From Bog-756 sp963835465 (GTDB taxonomy: Bacteria; Actinomycetota; Acidimicrobiia; Acidimicrobiales; RAAP-2): a stretch of DNA of 64,000 nucleotides. Both the position numbers and the translations under genes were made by a program. Below the pieces are notes generated by a model. It did no database searches and was not told the DNA's origin. It saw nothing but the letters and a program-made list of their open reading frames with translations. Positions 1 through 9,873 of this stretch are shown here, in pieces; the first letter of the stretch is position 1; each line of letters begins with the position of its first letter. The stretch is from assembly GCA_963835465.1 (NCBI GenBank), contig CAWIFR010000006.1:434001-498000 (forward strand). Reading direction: 5' to 3'.

Positions 1-544
1 AGCTCCTCGGCGCTCGAGTCGAAGCCACCCACCCCGACCAATGTCGGACGCGGGCCCTCCGCCCGAGGCGCCGCCGGGTGGGCGGACCAGGTATCCGGGG
101 AGGGACCCGTCCTCGAAGGGCACAGCGAGGAGCTCCACGGGAGGGTCGACCAGCCCGGCGGCAACGGCGAAGCAGGTTCGGCTCCGCTCCCCCGTCTCCT
201 GGGCACGACCACTGGTGCCGTCGGCGTAGTACTCGGCCGTGCGGTAGTACGTGGAGGCCCGCAGATAGTGGTCCCGGCCGCTGACCCGATGACCCTGCTC
301 GAGGCAGGCCCGGCCCCGGTCCTCCACGCGCCGGGCCAGGCGCTCGAAGGCCGCCGGCCCAGCTGGACGGGCTCCCGTCAGCGATCTCGGCCGCCACCGA
401 CAGGCACTCGCCGACGGTGGATCCCCCGTAGTCGGCGACGCCCAGGGCCCGGATCAGCTGATAGTTGAACTCGTCGTCGCGGAAGCCCTCCACCCGGATG
501 GCGCTGCGGACGACGTCGGAGTCTTCGAAGGACACGACGCTCAT
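1..544 (-). CDS. alpha/beta hydrolase (DUF1100/FrsA-like), 3' partial, frameshifted
   Basis: Reads from an ATG at 544 leftwards off the window edge. The product begins MSVVSFEDSDVVRSAIR, and about 110 residues in has LRASTYYRTAEYY, the helical-cap motif typical of alpha/beta hydrolases related to 2,6-dihydropseudooxynicotine hydrolase. Near the edge another frame gives VGVGGFDSSAEEL, the usual start of the hydrolase core in this family. Two net single-base insertions, near 360 and near 50, are needed to join the parts, so as written it is broken. The catalytic Ser-Asp-His residues lie outside the window. It is divergent from the amidase gene at 627. Substrate cannot be told. Family call is from recalled motifs and fairly secure; whether the gene is intact in the organism is not. 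Confidence 0.6.
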   Translation of the reverse strand, partial: MSVVSFEDSDVVRSAIRVEGFRDDEFNYQLIRALGVADYGGSTVGECLSVAAEIADGSPSSWAGGLRAPGPARGGPGPGLPRAGSSGQRPGPLSAGLHVLPHGRVLRRRHQWSCPGDGGAEPNLLRRCRRAGRPSRGAPRCALRGRVPPRIPGPPTRRRLGRRARVRHWSGWVASTRAPRS

Positions 545-615
545 CTCGTTTCGGGCCCAAGGTGCCGGACGGAGCGCCGGCGCGGGCCGCTGGTCATTGT
601 GCCCGATGGGAGGCC

Positions 616-621
616 TACCCT
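616..621 (+). promoter_or_regulatory. -10 element TACCCT, leaderless promoter
   Basis: TACCCT ends 5 nt before the ATG at 627. This spacing puts the transcription start at or beside the start codon, as for leaderless actinobacterial mRNAs; no Shine-Dalgarno is seen. Inferred from pattern only. Confidence 0.4.
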
Positions 622-626
622 GTGCC

Positions 627-1515
627 ATGCGCGTCGCCGCCATCCAGATGACAGCCGGCCCGGACCCACTGGCCAACCTCGGGGCGGCCGGGCTCCTGGT
701 GGACGAAGCGGTCGGGGCCGGGGCCCGGACCTGGTGGTCCTGCCGGAGTACTTCTCGGTGGCCGGGAGCCCCTCCTTCCTCCGCCAGCACGCCGAAACCC
801 TGGACGGCCCCACGGTGCGCTGGGCGGCAGGGATGGCCCGACGCCACGGGATCCACCTACTGGCCGGCAGCTTCCCCGAGCAGCACGACGGTGCCGGCGA
901 GGACCGGCTGTACAACACAAGCTGCCTGATTGGACCCGGGGGGACGGTGGACGCCGTGTACCGGAAGGTCCACCTCTTCGACGTCACCCTCGACGGCACC
1001 GGCTTCTGCGAGTCGGCCACCATGGCCCCGGGGGCCGACCTGGTGGTGGCCCCCATCGGGCCGCCCCCGTCGGACGGCGTCCCCGCTGTCGTGCTGGGCC
1101 TGTCGGTCTGCTACGACCTTCGGTTCCCCGAGCTCTACCGGATCATGGCCCTCGAAGGGGCCACCGTCCTCGTGGTCCCGGCCGCGTTCACCGCAGTCAC
1201 CGGTCCGGCCCACTGGGAGCTCCTGCTCCGGGCCCGCGCCGTGGAGAACGAGGCCTGGGTGGTGGGATGCGGCCAGGTCGGGGCCCTGCCGCCGGGGATG
1301 CCGACCTGCCACGGCCACACGATGATCGTGGACCCGTGGGGCACGGTGGTGGCTGAGCGGAACGAGCCCACACCGGGGTTCGTCGACTGCCGAATGTGGC
1401 GATGTCCCAGGTGGCGAGGGTGCGCAACGAGCTACCGGTGCTGGCACATCGCCGTCCCGAGGCGTACCGTTGGCCGGATGAGCACCACAGGGGCAGTATC
1501 GGATCCGGGGGCTGA
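627..1515 (+). CDS. carbon-nitrogen hydrolase (nitrilase superfamily), frameshifted
   Basis: Cytoplasmic amidase of the Nit1/Nit2 (deaminated-glutathione amidase, omega-amidase) type. All three catalytic residues are present: Glu in LPEYFS, Lys in YRKVHLF and Cys in SVCYDLRFPE, followed by the expected RARAVENEAW and HGHTMIVDPWG segments. The start at 627 gives MRVAAIQMTAG, a classic family N-terminus. The reading frame changes once around 690-725 (after AVGAGA, before DLVVLPEYF) and once near 1392, after GFVDC; in the last frame the protein ends at a TGA at 1513-1515 with AMSQVARVRNELPVLAHRRP, a normal family C-terminus. It overlaps the next start at 1480. Family is certain; exact substrate is not. 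Confidence 0.75.
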
Positions 1516-2420
1516 CGGGCCACACGCTGTGTCGGCTCCCCCCGTTGCGACCGCCTCGCCGTCGCCCCTCCCGCCCTTCGAGGTGGGCATGTTCGAATCG
1601 GGAGGCCTGCAGCTGTACTACGAGATCCACGGGCACGGTCCCCGGGTGCTGGTGTTCATGCACGGGATCCTGATGGACTCCAACATGAACCGGCGGCTGG
1701 CCGTCGACCTCGCCGGACCGCGGCTACCGGGTGGTCCTGCTCGACCTGCCGGGCCACGGCCTGTCGGAGAAGCCCCAGCGGGCCTCCTTCCACCGGATGG
1801 ACACCTACGCCGAGCACGTGGTGGCCCTGCTGGACCATCTGGGCGTGGACCGGGCTGTGGTGGGTGGGGTCTCCCTGGGTGGAAACGTGAGCCTGCTGGT
1901 GGCGGCCCTGGCCCCGGATCGGGTCCAGGCGCTGGTCATCGAGATGCCGGTGCTGGAGTGGGCCGTGCCGGCGGCAGCCATCACCTTCATGCCGATGCTG
2001 TTGGCCGTGCATTTCGCCCGACCCGTCGTGCGCCGGGCGGCTTCGCTGTTCCACCGGCTCCCCCGCACCGGCAACGGACCGGTGGACAGCATCATGAACT
2101 CCCTGTCCAACGACCCCACCGAGACGGCCGCCGTGCTCCACGGCATCCTGGCCGGCCCCATCGCCCCCACAGTGAGCCAACGGGCGGCCATGGACATCCC
2201 GGCCATGGTCATCGGGCACCAGGTCGACCGGATCCACCCGTTCCATGACGCCGAACAGCTGGCCCGGCGGCTACCCGCGGGCAGCTGGTGCAAGCCAACT
2301 CCGTCCTCGAACTCCGGGTCCATCCCGAACGGCTCACCGAGGAGATCGGCGCCGTTCCTCGACAGCGCCTGGGGACAGTCCGGCCGACACCGACCGACGG
2401 GCCGGGTGGCCCGGCGGTCC
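1480..2420 (+). CDS. alpha/beta hydrolase, frameshifted, 3' end uncertain
   Basis: Single-domain alpha/beta hydrolase. After frame correction it shows the oxyanion HGIL segment, LLDLPGHGLSEKP, the nucleophile elbow GVSLGG, an acidic residue in GHQVDRIHP and a late His in ELRVHPERL, so the catalytic triad is complete. A frame change near 1725 joins the N-terminal part to VVLLDLPGHG; another near 2280 joins RRLPAG to the C-terminal part. After LTEEIGAF a further indel seems to have removed the stop: all three frames stay open into the antisense arfB gene, so the end at about 2420 is an estimate. The start overlaps the end of the amidase gene, suggesting one transcript. Substrate unknown. Confidence 0.6.
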
Positions 2421-2822
2421 TACTCGTCGAAGTCGGGCCGGCGGCTCCGCTTTCGCTCCGAGAGCTGCCGTTTGGCGGTCAGGCGCCGTTCCTTGGCCCC
2501 CCGGGAGGGTCGCGTCGGCCGGCGGGCCTTCTCCACGTGGAGGGCGGCGGCCATCCGCTGGCGGAATCGCTCCACGGCCAGCTGGCGGTTCCGGACCTGG
2601 GAGCGCTCGTCGTCCACCACCAGCCGTAGCTCTGGGCCCAGTCGCTCGAGCAGCCGGGCCCGCTGGCGGGGACCGAGCGACGGGGAGCCCGCTGATATCG
2701 AAGCGGAGCTCGACCCGGGTGTTGACCTTGTTGGCGTGCTGGCCCCCCGGGCCACCGCTCGGGCTGAACCGGAGTTGCAGCTCGGAGACCGGGATGGCCA
2801 ACGAGGGGCTCACCCGCACCAT
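2420..2822 (-). CDS. arfB: peptidyl-tRNA hydrolase ArfB (ribosome rescue), one frameshift
   Basis: Codon-independent release factor that frees stalled ribosomes on non-stop mRNA by hydrolysing peptidyl-tRNA. The signature SGGPGGQHANKVNTRVEL contains the catalytic GGQ, near residue 26 when translation starts at the ATG at 2822 (MVRVSPSLAIPVSEL). The tail is rich in Lys/Arg (KERRLTAKRQLSERKRSRRPDFDE), the part that enters the mRNA channel. About 134 residues is normal for the family. One single-base change near 2690, between RFDISG and SPSLGPRQRARL, breaks the frame. An upstream GTG at 2900 would add 26 residues with no family support. Confidence 0.8.
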
Positions 2823-2923
2823 CCCGTCGGTCCCGTCGGCGGGAGTCACCGGCCCACCGTCCCTCACCCGGTCATCGGGCCGGCCAACCAGTCGCACCAC
2901 GAGAACGTAGGCCAGCCGGGTCC

Positions 2924-2929
2924 TACACT
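2924..2929 (+). promoter_or_regulatory. -10 element TACACT, leaderless promoter
   Basis: TACACT is followed by 6 nt and then the ATG at 2936, with no ribosome binding site. CCTACACT recurs before 26095, 54207 and 55618, which supports it as a vegetative -10 hexamer. Confidence 0.5.
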
Positions 2930-2935
2930 CGGCCC

Positions 2936-3706
2936 ATGGTCGAGTCCGCCCCTCCCACGCCCACCTCCCACGACGCCGCGTTCAGCGGTCAGGTGGTGTT
3001 GGTCACCGGCTCGTCGTCCGGGATCGGAGCGGCCACCGCCCACCGGTTCGCCTCGTCGGGGGCCACCGTGGTGATCAACTCGGCCACGTCGGTGGCGGCC
3101 GGCGAGGCACTGGCCCGGGAGCTGCCGGGAGCCAGCTACCTCCAGGCCGACGTGTCCGACGAGGACCAGGCCCGGCGGTTGATCGAGCGGGTGGTGGCCG
3201 GCCACGGCCGGCTCGACGTCCTGGTCAACAACGCCGGTACCACCGAGGTCATCCCCCACCAGGACCTCGAGGCGGCCTCGCCCGAGGTGTGGCGACGCAT
3301 CTTCGACGTGAACGTCTTCGGGACCTGGCAGGTCACCGTGGCCGCCGTCGAGCACCTTCGCGCCTCGGGGCGGGGCCAGGTGGTCAACGTCTCGTCCCTG
3401 GCCGGTGAGCGGCCGACGGGGAGCTCGATCCCCTACGCCTGCTCCAAGGCGGCGCTCAGCCACATGACCCGACTGCTGGCCAACACCTTGGCTCCGGCCA
3501 TCCGGGTCAACGCCGTGGCCCCCGGCCTGGTCGACACCCCGTGGACGGCGGAGTGGGGTGCGGTCCGCGAGTTCGTCAACGCCCAGGCCCCCCTCCAGCG
3601 CACGGCCACCCCCGAGGACGTCGCCGAGCTCATCGTGGGACTGGCCCGATCGACGTACGTGACCGGTGAGGTGGTCCTGGTCGACGGGGGCCTCGCCCTC
3701 CGCTGA
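2936..3706 (+). CDS. SDR family oxidoreductase
   Basis: Classical short-chain dehydrogenase/reductase of 256 residues. It has the dinucleotide motif TGSSSGIG (about residues 24-31), NNAG, a catalytic Ser in NVSSLAG, and YACSK with Tyr167 and Lys171, followed by NAVAPGLVDTPWT and the usual C-terminal TGEVVLVDGGLAL. The acidic or basic cofactor-selecting residue is not clear: the loop after strand 2 reads INSATSV, so NADP is as likely as NAD. It is the only undamaged gene in the first 8 kb. Start is set by the leaderless promoter 6 nt upstream. Substrate unknown. Confidence 0.85.
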   Translation: MVESAPPTPTSHDAAFSGQVVLVTGSSSGIGAATAHRFASSGATVVINSATSVAAGEALARELPGASYLQADVSDEDQARRLIERVVAGHGRLDVLVNNAGTTEVIPHQDLEAASPEVWRRIFDVNVFGTWQVTVAAVEHLRASGRGQVVNVSSLAGERPTGSSIPYACSKAALSHMTRLLANTLAPAIRVNAVAPGLVDTPWTAEWGAVREFVNAQAPLQRTATPEDVAELIVGLARSTYVTGEVVLVDGGLALR

Positions 3707-3771
3707 TCCTCCTCGGAGACGGGCACGTCGGCCGGCTCAGAGCAGCGGGCCGGTCCCGTCCCGACCCCGGC

Positions 3772-4316
3772 TCAGCGGGTCGCTGCCCACTGCTGGCGAT
3801 CGATGCGCCAGATGCCGTGGGGCTCGTCGGGAAGCTGGACAGCACCCGATCGTCCACCAGGGTGAGGCCCAGCCGGCCGGCCACCGCCTGGGACCGGGCG
3901 TTGTCGGGGAGGATCACGCTCCACGCCTCGTCGAGCCCCATGACGTCGAAGGCGTAGGAGATGGAGGCGGCACCGGCCTCGGTGGCATAGCCGCGGCCCC
4001 AGACCTCGGGGTGTAGCACCCAGCCCACCTCCACCCCCGGCCAGTCGTCACGTTCCGGGTGGTGGAGGCCGGCCCGACCCACGAACCGACCGGTGGTCCG
4101 CTCCTCCACGGCGAACTGCCCGGTGGCCCGGAGCTCCCACTGCCCCCGCCACTGGGCCATGGTCAGCCAGGCCTGGTGGCGGCCGTAGTCGTCGGTCAGG
4201 CGCAGGGAGTGCCGAACCTCAGGGGTGGCGAGCAGGTCCGTGTAGGCGTCGAGGTCCGATTCCTCGAACGGCCGCAGGATCAGGCGCTCGGTCAGCAGAG
4301 TGGGGCAGGCGGTCAC
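3772..4316 (-). CDS. GNAT N-acetyltransferase (RimJ/RimL type), frameshifted near the end
   Basis: Transfers acetyl from acetyl-CoA to an amine, probably a protein N-terminus or small molecule. N-terminal TERLILRPFEESDLDAY and the acetyl-CoA loop region VLHPEVWGRGYATEA are diagnostic for the RimJ/RimL branch. A missing base near 3828 changes the frame after LSSFP; the corrected end reads DEPHGIWRIDRQQWAATR and stops at 3772-3774. The GTG start at 4316 overlaps the corrected stop of the osmC-like gene (GTGA), indicating translational coupling. Substrate cannot be inferred. Confidence 0.7.
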
Positions 4317-4776
4317 GGCGCATCCTCCCGCGGGAGGGGGGTAGAGCGTGGTGTCGATGGCCAGCGAGCCGAGGAGCGTGCGGGTCACCGGCGTCCGATC
4401 AGCGATCTCGGCGAGTCGATGCCTCTGTTCGCTCGGTCAGGTCGCCCGTCACGGTGATGGTGCGCTCCACCCGTTCCACCTTGGTGGCACCGTCCCCGGT
4501 GCGCAGCAGGCGGGCCCGCACCTTGACCTCGCCGAGCGCCCACCCCTTCCGGTTGGCGTACATGCGCAAGGTGGCCGCCGTGCACTGGACCAGGCCGGCC
4601 AGGACCAGCTGATAGGGGTTGGGACCCTCGTCGTCACCCCCCACCTCGGGACCCTCGTCGACGACGAGGTGGTGCCGACCGGCACGGATCTCGCCGCGGT
4701 AGCCAGAGGTGCTGACCACCGAGACCATGGCGATGGGGTGCTCGCCCTCGATGGGTGCCGCCTTGGGTGTTCTCAT
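4313..4776 (-). CDS. OsmC family protein, frameshifted
   Basis: OsmC/Ohr-fold protein, a dimeric cytoplasmic peroxidase-like family. Visible elements are the N-terminal strand region YRGEIRAGRHHLVVDEGPEVGG, the GPNPYQLVLAGLVQCTAATLRMYA helix with one of the two expected redox Cys, and LAEIADRTPVTRTLL near the end. Two frame corrections are needed, near 4424 and in the C run near 4330; then it ends PLPREDAP with a TGA overlapping the GNAT GTG. The start at 4776 (MRTPKAAP) is chosen because it gives a normal length; an in-frame ATG lies 18 nt upstream. Confidence 0.7.
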
Positions 4777-4900
4777 CACCCGACTTCGTAGCACCGAACA
4801 CGTGCACCGCGTAACAGACGCGTGAAAATCCGAACACGCGGGCGTAAAGGAAAGGGGAAAGGCCCTAGTCGCAGGCGGTGGCCCATGTGAGAGTGATCCT

Positions 4901-5728
4901 GTGACACGGGTAGCCAGATCTCACGCAGGAACAGGAGCCGGGGTCAGTGAGCCCCTTCCGGAACTGGACTCGGGAGCACGGCCCGTGACGGCTGGCCGCT
5001 TGCCGTGCTCGCCGTGTTCCTGCCCATCATGGTGGCCGCAGTCCTCATCCCCGGGCGTGGGCACCTGGACACCGCCGACAACGCCTTGGTCTTGGTGGTG
5101 GCCATCGTGGCGGTGGCCACCACCGGGCGCCGGCTGGCCGCGGTCGCTCGCCGCTGTCACCTCGGCCCTGGCCTTCGACTTCTTCCTCACCCGACCCTAC
5201 GAGTCGTTCCGGATCAGCAGCGACCAGAACCTCATCACTGAGATCCTGCTGCTGGTCGTGGGGCTGGCCGTCGGCGAGCTGGCCGCCCGGGGACGGGCCC
5301 ACCGGGTCGACGCCTCTGAGCGGACGAGCGAGTTGGCCCTCCTGCACTCGGTGACCGAGCTGGCGGCCACCGGGTCGGGACAGCCGGGTGGTCATCGAGA
5401 CGGCACTGGCCGGGCTCCAGGAACTCCTGTCATTGAGGGACTGCCACTTCACCCGGCACGACCCCGGTCCGATGGCGGCCCGGATCACGCCGGACGGGCG
5501 ACCTCATCGTGGGTGAGGAGTCCTGGAACACCGCCGATCTCGGACTGCCCACCAAGCGGGTCGACCTACCCGTACGCGGCGGCGGGTGGCTGGTCGGACA
5601 CTTCCTGCTCACGCCCACACCCCGGCGAGGCCTGTCCTCCACCAGCAACTGGTCGTGGCTGTGGCCATCGCCGACCAGGTCGGCGCCTCGCTGGTGGCCG
5701 ACCGCCCAGCCCCGGCAACCCAATCATG
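4901..5728 (+). CDS. DUF4118 + GAF-like membrane protein upstream of kdp, several frameshifts
   Basis: Begins at a GTG at 4901. Corrected order: a polar N-terminus, then membrane helices (LAVLAVFLPIMVAAVLIP; ALVLVVAIVAVATTG; a third with ALAFDFFLTRPYESFRI; ITEILLLVVGLAVGELAA), a short coiled stretch, and a GAF-like domain (VIETALAGLQELL, LRDCHFTRHDPG, GGGWLVGHFLLTP, LVVAVAIADQVGASL). The DFFxTRPY helix is the hallmark of the KdpD transmembrane module (DUF4118). There is no histidine kinase domain, so this is a sensor-like fragment separate from the full KdpD encoded downstream. At least three frame changes (near 5005, 5145, 5385, and one near 5640) are required. Position suggests a role in potassium sensing or Kdp control. 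Confidence 0.6.
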
Positions 5729-5777
5729 AAAGGCCGGCCCGGCATGACCCGTACCCATCACCCACTGCGAGGTTCCC

Positions 5778-5962
5778 ATGGTTGACGTCATCTACATCGC
5801 CACACTGATCGCCTTCTTCGCCCTGATGGTGGCCTTCGTCCGCTGGTGCGAACACATCATCGGCAAGGACGATGCCGCCGGCCTTCCCTTCGACGGCATC
5901 GAAGAGGGCGCGGACGCCGACGAGCGACCAAGGCACACGAGAAGGAAGAGGTGCCGGCGTGA
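5778..5962 (+). CDS. small membrane protein of the kdp operon, frameshifted
   Basis: About 60 residues. One hydrophobic helix (VIYIATLIAFFALMVAFVRW) is followed by an acidic tail. Similar one-helix proteins often sit just before kdpF in actinobacteria; their function is not known. A lost base near 5930 separates the two halves; corrected, it ends KAHEKEEVPA with TGA at 5960-5962 overlapping the kdpF GTG. It could be a small accessory subunit of the Kdp pump, but this is inference from position only. Confidence 0.55.
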
Positions 5963-6052
5963 AGAACTACGACAACCTGGTCGGCCTCGATCCTGTCGGT
6001 GCTGGTCACCGCCTACCTGATCTACGCGCTCATCGCGCCCGAGAAACTCTGA
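5959..6052 (+). CDS. kdpF: KdpF, small subunit of the potassium-transporting ATPase, frameshifted
   Basis: A 30-residue single-helix peptide that stabilises the KdpABC complex in the membrane. Corrected it begins with KNYDNLVGL and continues ILSVLVTAYLIYALIAPEKL, matching the KdpF pattern with the terminal PEK(L/F). One extra base near 5989 breaks it. The GTG start overlaps the preceding stop and its own TGA overlaps the kdpA ATG by one base, so translation of the three genes is coupled. Confidence 0.75.
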
Positions 6053-7770
6053 TGACCCAGAACGTCCTCGAGGTCATCGTCCTCCTCGTCCTGCTGGTCG
6101 TCTCGACCCCTCTGCTGGGGAACTACATGGCCAAGGTGTTCCAGAACAAGAAGGCTCCCGGGGACCGGGTCTTCCTCCCCGTCGAACGGCTCATCTACCG
6201 GGCTGACCGGGGTCAATCCCGAGAGCGAGCAGCGGTGGACCACGTACGCCATCTCGGTCCTGGCCTTCTCCCTGGTCTCCGCCCTCGTCCTCTACGGGAT
6301 GCAGCGGCTCCAGGCCCACCTCCCGCTGAACCCCGACCACCTCGGCAGCGTTCCACCGGCGCCTGTCATTCAACACCGCGGTCAGCTTCCTCACCAACAC
6401 CAACTGGCAGAACTACGCCGGTGAGGACACGATGGCCCAGTTCACCCAGATGGCGGGGCTGGTGGTGCAGAACTTCGTGTCGGCGGCGGTCGGCATCGCC
6501 GTGGCCGTGGCACTCATCCGGGGCCTTACCCGCAAGCGGTCGAACACCCTCGGGAACTTCTGGGTCAGACCTCACCCGGATCGTCATCCGCGTACTCCTC
6601 CCCATCGCCGCCCTCGCCGCCGTCATTCTGATCGCCCAGGGAGCGGAGCAGAACCTGCACGCCACCCACATGCTCACCACGCGTCTCCGGGCAGTCCCAG
6701 GGGATCGCCGGGGGCCCGGTGGCCTCGCAGGAGGCAATCAAGCAGCTGGGGACCAACGGCGGTGGGTACTTCAACGCCAATGCCGGCCATCCCTTCGAGA
6801 ACCCGACCGGGCTGACCAACGTGCTGTCGAACTGGTTGCTGCTCAGCCATCCCGTTCGCCCTGGCTTGGACCTTCGGCAAGATGGCCAAGGACCGCAAGC
6901 AGGGCTACGCCGTCCTCGGCGCCATGGTCGGCCTGTTCGCCATCGGCGCACTGATGGTCATGCCGCTCGAGGCCGCCGGGAACGTCCACGTCACCCAGGC
7001 CCATGTCTCCCAGGCGATCACCTCCACGTCGCCGGGCGGAAACATGGAGGGCAAGGAGATACGGAACGGACCCATCATCAGCGGCCTGTTCAACTCCTCG
7101 TCGACCAGCACCTCAACCGGATCGATCAACTCGGCCAACGACAGCTACACCGCACTGGGTGGAGGGGCGCTCCTGTTCAACATGATGCTCGGCGAGGTCA
7201 GCCCGGGCGGTACCGGATCCGGCCTCTACGGAATGCTGGTCATGGCCATCCTGGCGGTATTCATCGCCGGACTGATGGTCGGTCGAACTCCCGAATACCT
7301 GGGCAAGAAGATCCAGGCGTCCGAAATGAAGCTGGTGGTCCTCTATCTCCTGCTGGTGCCATTCGTGATCCTCTTGTTCACCGCCATCTCCGTAGTGATG
7401 CCGTCGTCGCTGACTTCGATCTAGAACCCGGGGCCCCACGGGCTTACCGAGGTGACCTACGCCTTCACCTCGCCAGCCAACAACAACGGGTCGGCATTCG
7501 CCGGTCTCAACGGGAACACCGACTGGTACAACATCACGCAGGGAATCTGCCATGCTGGTCGGCCGGTTCGCCCTAATGGTGCCGATCCTGGCCATCGCCG
7601 GCTCACTGGGCCGCAAGCAAAGGATCCCCGCTTCCGGGGGGACCTTGCCCACCGGCACGCCGCTGTTCGCACTGATGATGGCCGGAATCGCCGTCATCAT
7701 CGTCGGCCTCACCTACTTGCCCGTGCTGTCGCTCGGCCCGATCGTCGAGCATCTCGTCGGAAAGTTCTGA
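6052..7770 (+). CDS. kdpA: KdpA, potassium channel-like subunit, many frameshifts and one amber codon
   Basis: K+-selective pore subunit of the high-affinity KdpFABC ATPase, with about ten membrane helices. Pieces in all frames give a full KdpA: N-terminal LVVSTPLLGNYMAKVF, LTGVNPESEQRWTTYA, the filter regions SFLTNTNWQNYAGE and QEAIKQLGTNGGGYFN, GGALLFNMMLGEVSPGG and PANNNGSAFAGLNGNT. At least five single-base frame changes are needed (about 6200, 6360, 6567, 6685, 6845), one more near 7553, plus an in-frame TAG at 7422-7424 where the family has SIQNPGPHG, so CAG appears changed to TAG. The ending at 7770 is normal. All filter segments are conserved, which argues for sequence errors rather than decay. 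Confidence 0.75.
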
Positions 7771-7781
7771 GAAGGAGCCTG

Positions 7782-9873
7782 ATGAGTCCCTCATCCACCC
7801 TCGAAATCCCGGACGCCCCCCACCAGGAGTCCTCGTCCGGCTCGGACAAAAGCCGTTCGGCCACCTTCAACACCGCCATCGTCCGTCGGGCGCTGGTCGA
7901 CTCGGTGATCAAGCTCAGCCCCCGCCACATGAAGTCCAATCCGGTCATGTTCGTGGTCGAGATCGGCAGCGTGCTCACCACCTTCTACCTGATCCGCGAT
8001 TTCGGCTCGTCCTCGAGCTCGGAGAATGTTTTCGCCCTCAGCATCGTCGTCTGGCTGTGGTTCACCGTGCTCTTCGCCAACTTCGCCGAAGCGGTGGCCG
8101 AGGGCCGAGGCAAGGCCCAGGCCGACACCCTGCGCAAGACGCGCGCCGAGACGGTCGCTTTCGTCCAGCGCGGCGGCGACGTGGCTGAGGTGGCCTCCAG
8201 CCAGCTCCAGCTCGGCGACCTGTGCGTGGTCACCCCCGGCCAGCTCATCCCCGGGGACGGGGACATCGTCGAAGGGATCGCCACCGTCGACGAGTCGGCC
8301 ATCACCGGGGAGTCGGCCCCGGTCATCCGCGAGTCGGGCGGCGACCGCTCGTCGGTCACCGGCGGCACCCGGGTGCTGTCCGACCGCATCGTGGTGCGGA
8401 TCACGCTCGAAGCCGGGTGAGACCTTCCTCGACCGGATGATCGCCCTGGTCGAGGGGGCCAGCCGCCAGAAGACCCCCAACGAGATCGCCCTGGACATCC
8501 TGCTGGCCGGACTCACCATCGTCTTCATGTTCACCGTGGTGTCGCTCCAGCCGTTCTCGATCTACTCAGGGGCGCCGCAGTCGATCATCGTGCTGGTGGC
8601 CCTGCTGGTCTGCCTCATCCCGACCACCATCGGCGCACTCCTGTCCGCAATCGGCATCGCCGGCATGGACCGCCTGGTCCAGCGAAACGTCCTGGCCATG
8701 TCGGGCCGGGCCGTCGAGGCCGCCGGCGACGTCTCCACACTCCTGCTGGACAAGACGGGCACGATTACCTTCGGGAACCGCCGGGCCGACGTGTTCGTGC
8801 CAATGCCCGACGTCGAGCAGGATGAGCTGGCGGCGGCGGCGATGCTGTCCAGCCTGGCCGACGAGACCCCCGAGGGTCGGTCCATCGTGGAGCTAGCTGA
8901 GTCGACCTACGGCCAGGAGGCCCACGACATCGACGGCGCGGAGCTCGTGCCGTTCACCGCCCAGACCCGGATGAGTGGTCTCGACGTGAACGGGCGGTCG
9001 ATCCGCAAGGGGGCCGCCGACTCCGTCCGCCGGTGGGTCGAGGAGCAGGGCGGCACGGCGCCGAGCCAGCTGGCTCCGGTCGTGGAGACCATCTCCAAGG
9101 GCGGCGGCACACCACTGGTGGTGGCCGACGGCCCGCGGGTGCTGGGGGTCATCCACCTGAAGGATGTGGTGAAGCCGGGCATAGCCGAAAAGTTCGTCGA
9201 GATGCGCACGATGGGTATTCGGACGGTCATGATCACCGGGGACAACCCGCTGACCGCCGCCGCCATCGCCTCCGAAGCCGGGGTCGACGACTTCCTGGCT
9301 GAAGCCACTCCCGAAGACAAGATGGCCCTGATCAAAAAGGAGCAGTCGGGTGGCCACCTGGTGGCCATGACCGGGGACGGCACCAACGACGCACCGGCGC
9401 TGGCCCAGGCCGACGTCGGGGTGGCCATGAACAGCGGGACCCAGGCGGCCAAGGAGGCAGGCAACATGGTCGACCTCGACTCCAACCCGACCAAACTCAT
9501 CGACATCGTGGAGATCGGCAAGCAGCTCCTGATCACCCGTGGGTCTCTCACCACGTTCTCCATCACCAACGACATCGCCAAGTTCTTCGCCATCATCCCG
9601 GCCATGTTCGTCGGTGTGTTCCCCGCGCTGAACCGGATCAACATCATGCACCTCAGCTCGCCCCACAGCGCCATCCTCTCGGCGGTCATCTTCAACGCCT
9701 TGATCATCGTGGCGTTGATCCCGCTTGCCCTCCGGGGCGTGAAATTCCGTGCCGCCGGCGCTGCCGCAGTCCTGCGGCGGAACTTACTCATCTACGGGCT
9801 GGGCGGTTTCATCATTCCCTTCATCGGCATCAAGCTCATCGACCTGATCATCACTGCGTTGGGAGTCAAGTAA
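7782..9873 (+). CDS. kdpB: KdpB, P-type ATPase catalytic subunit, one frameshift
   Basis: Energises K+ uptake by ATP hydrolysis. After correction about 696 residues. It has the actuator motif DESAITGESAPV, the phosphorylation motif DKTGT (Asp near residue 323), nucleotide-binding KGAADSVRRW and the hinge MTGDGTNDAPALAQADVG. A spare G near 8417 gives an early TGA after LEAG and moves the frame to GETFLDRM. A Shine-Dalgarno (AAGGAG) lies at 7772-7777. The TAA stop overlaps the kdpC ATG by one base. Everything from here downstream in the locus is intact. Confidence 0.88.

Noticed and set aside
7422..7424. In-frame TAG in kdpA as recoding (pyrrolysine or stop read-through)
   Set aside because: The family has Gln there, the gene has many other errors and no recoding signal is apparent.
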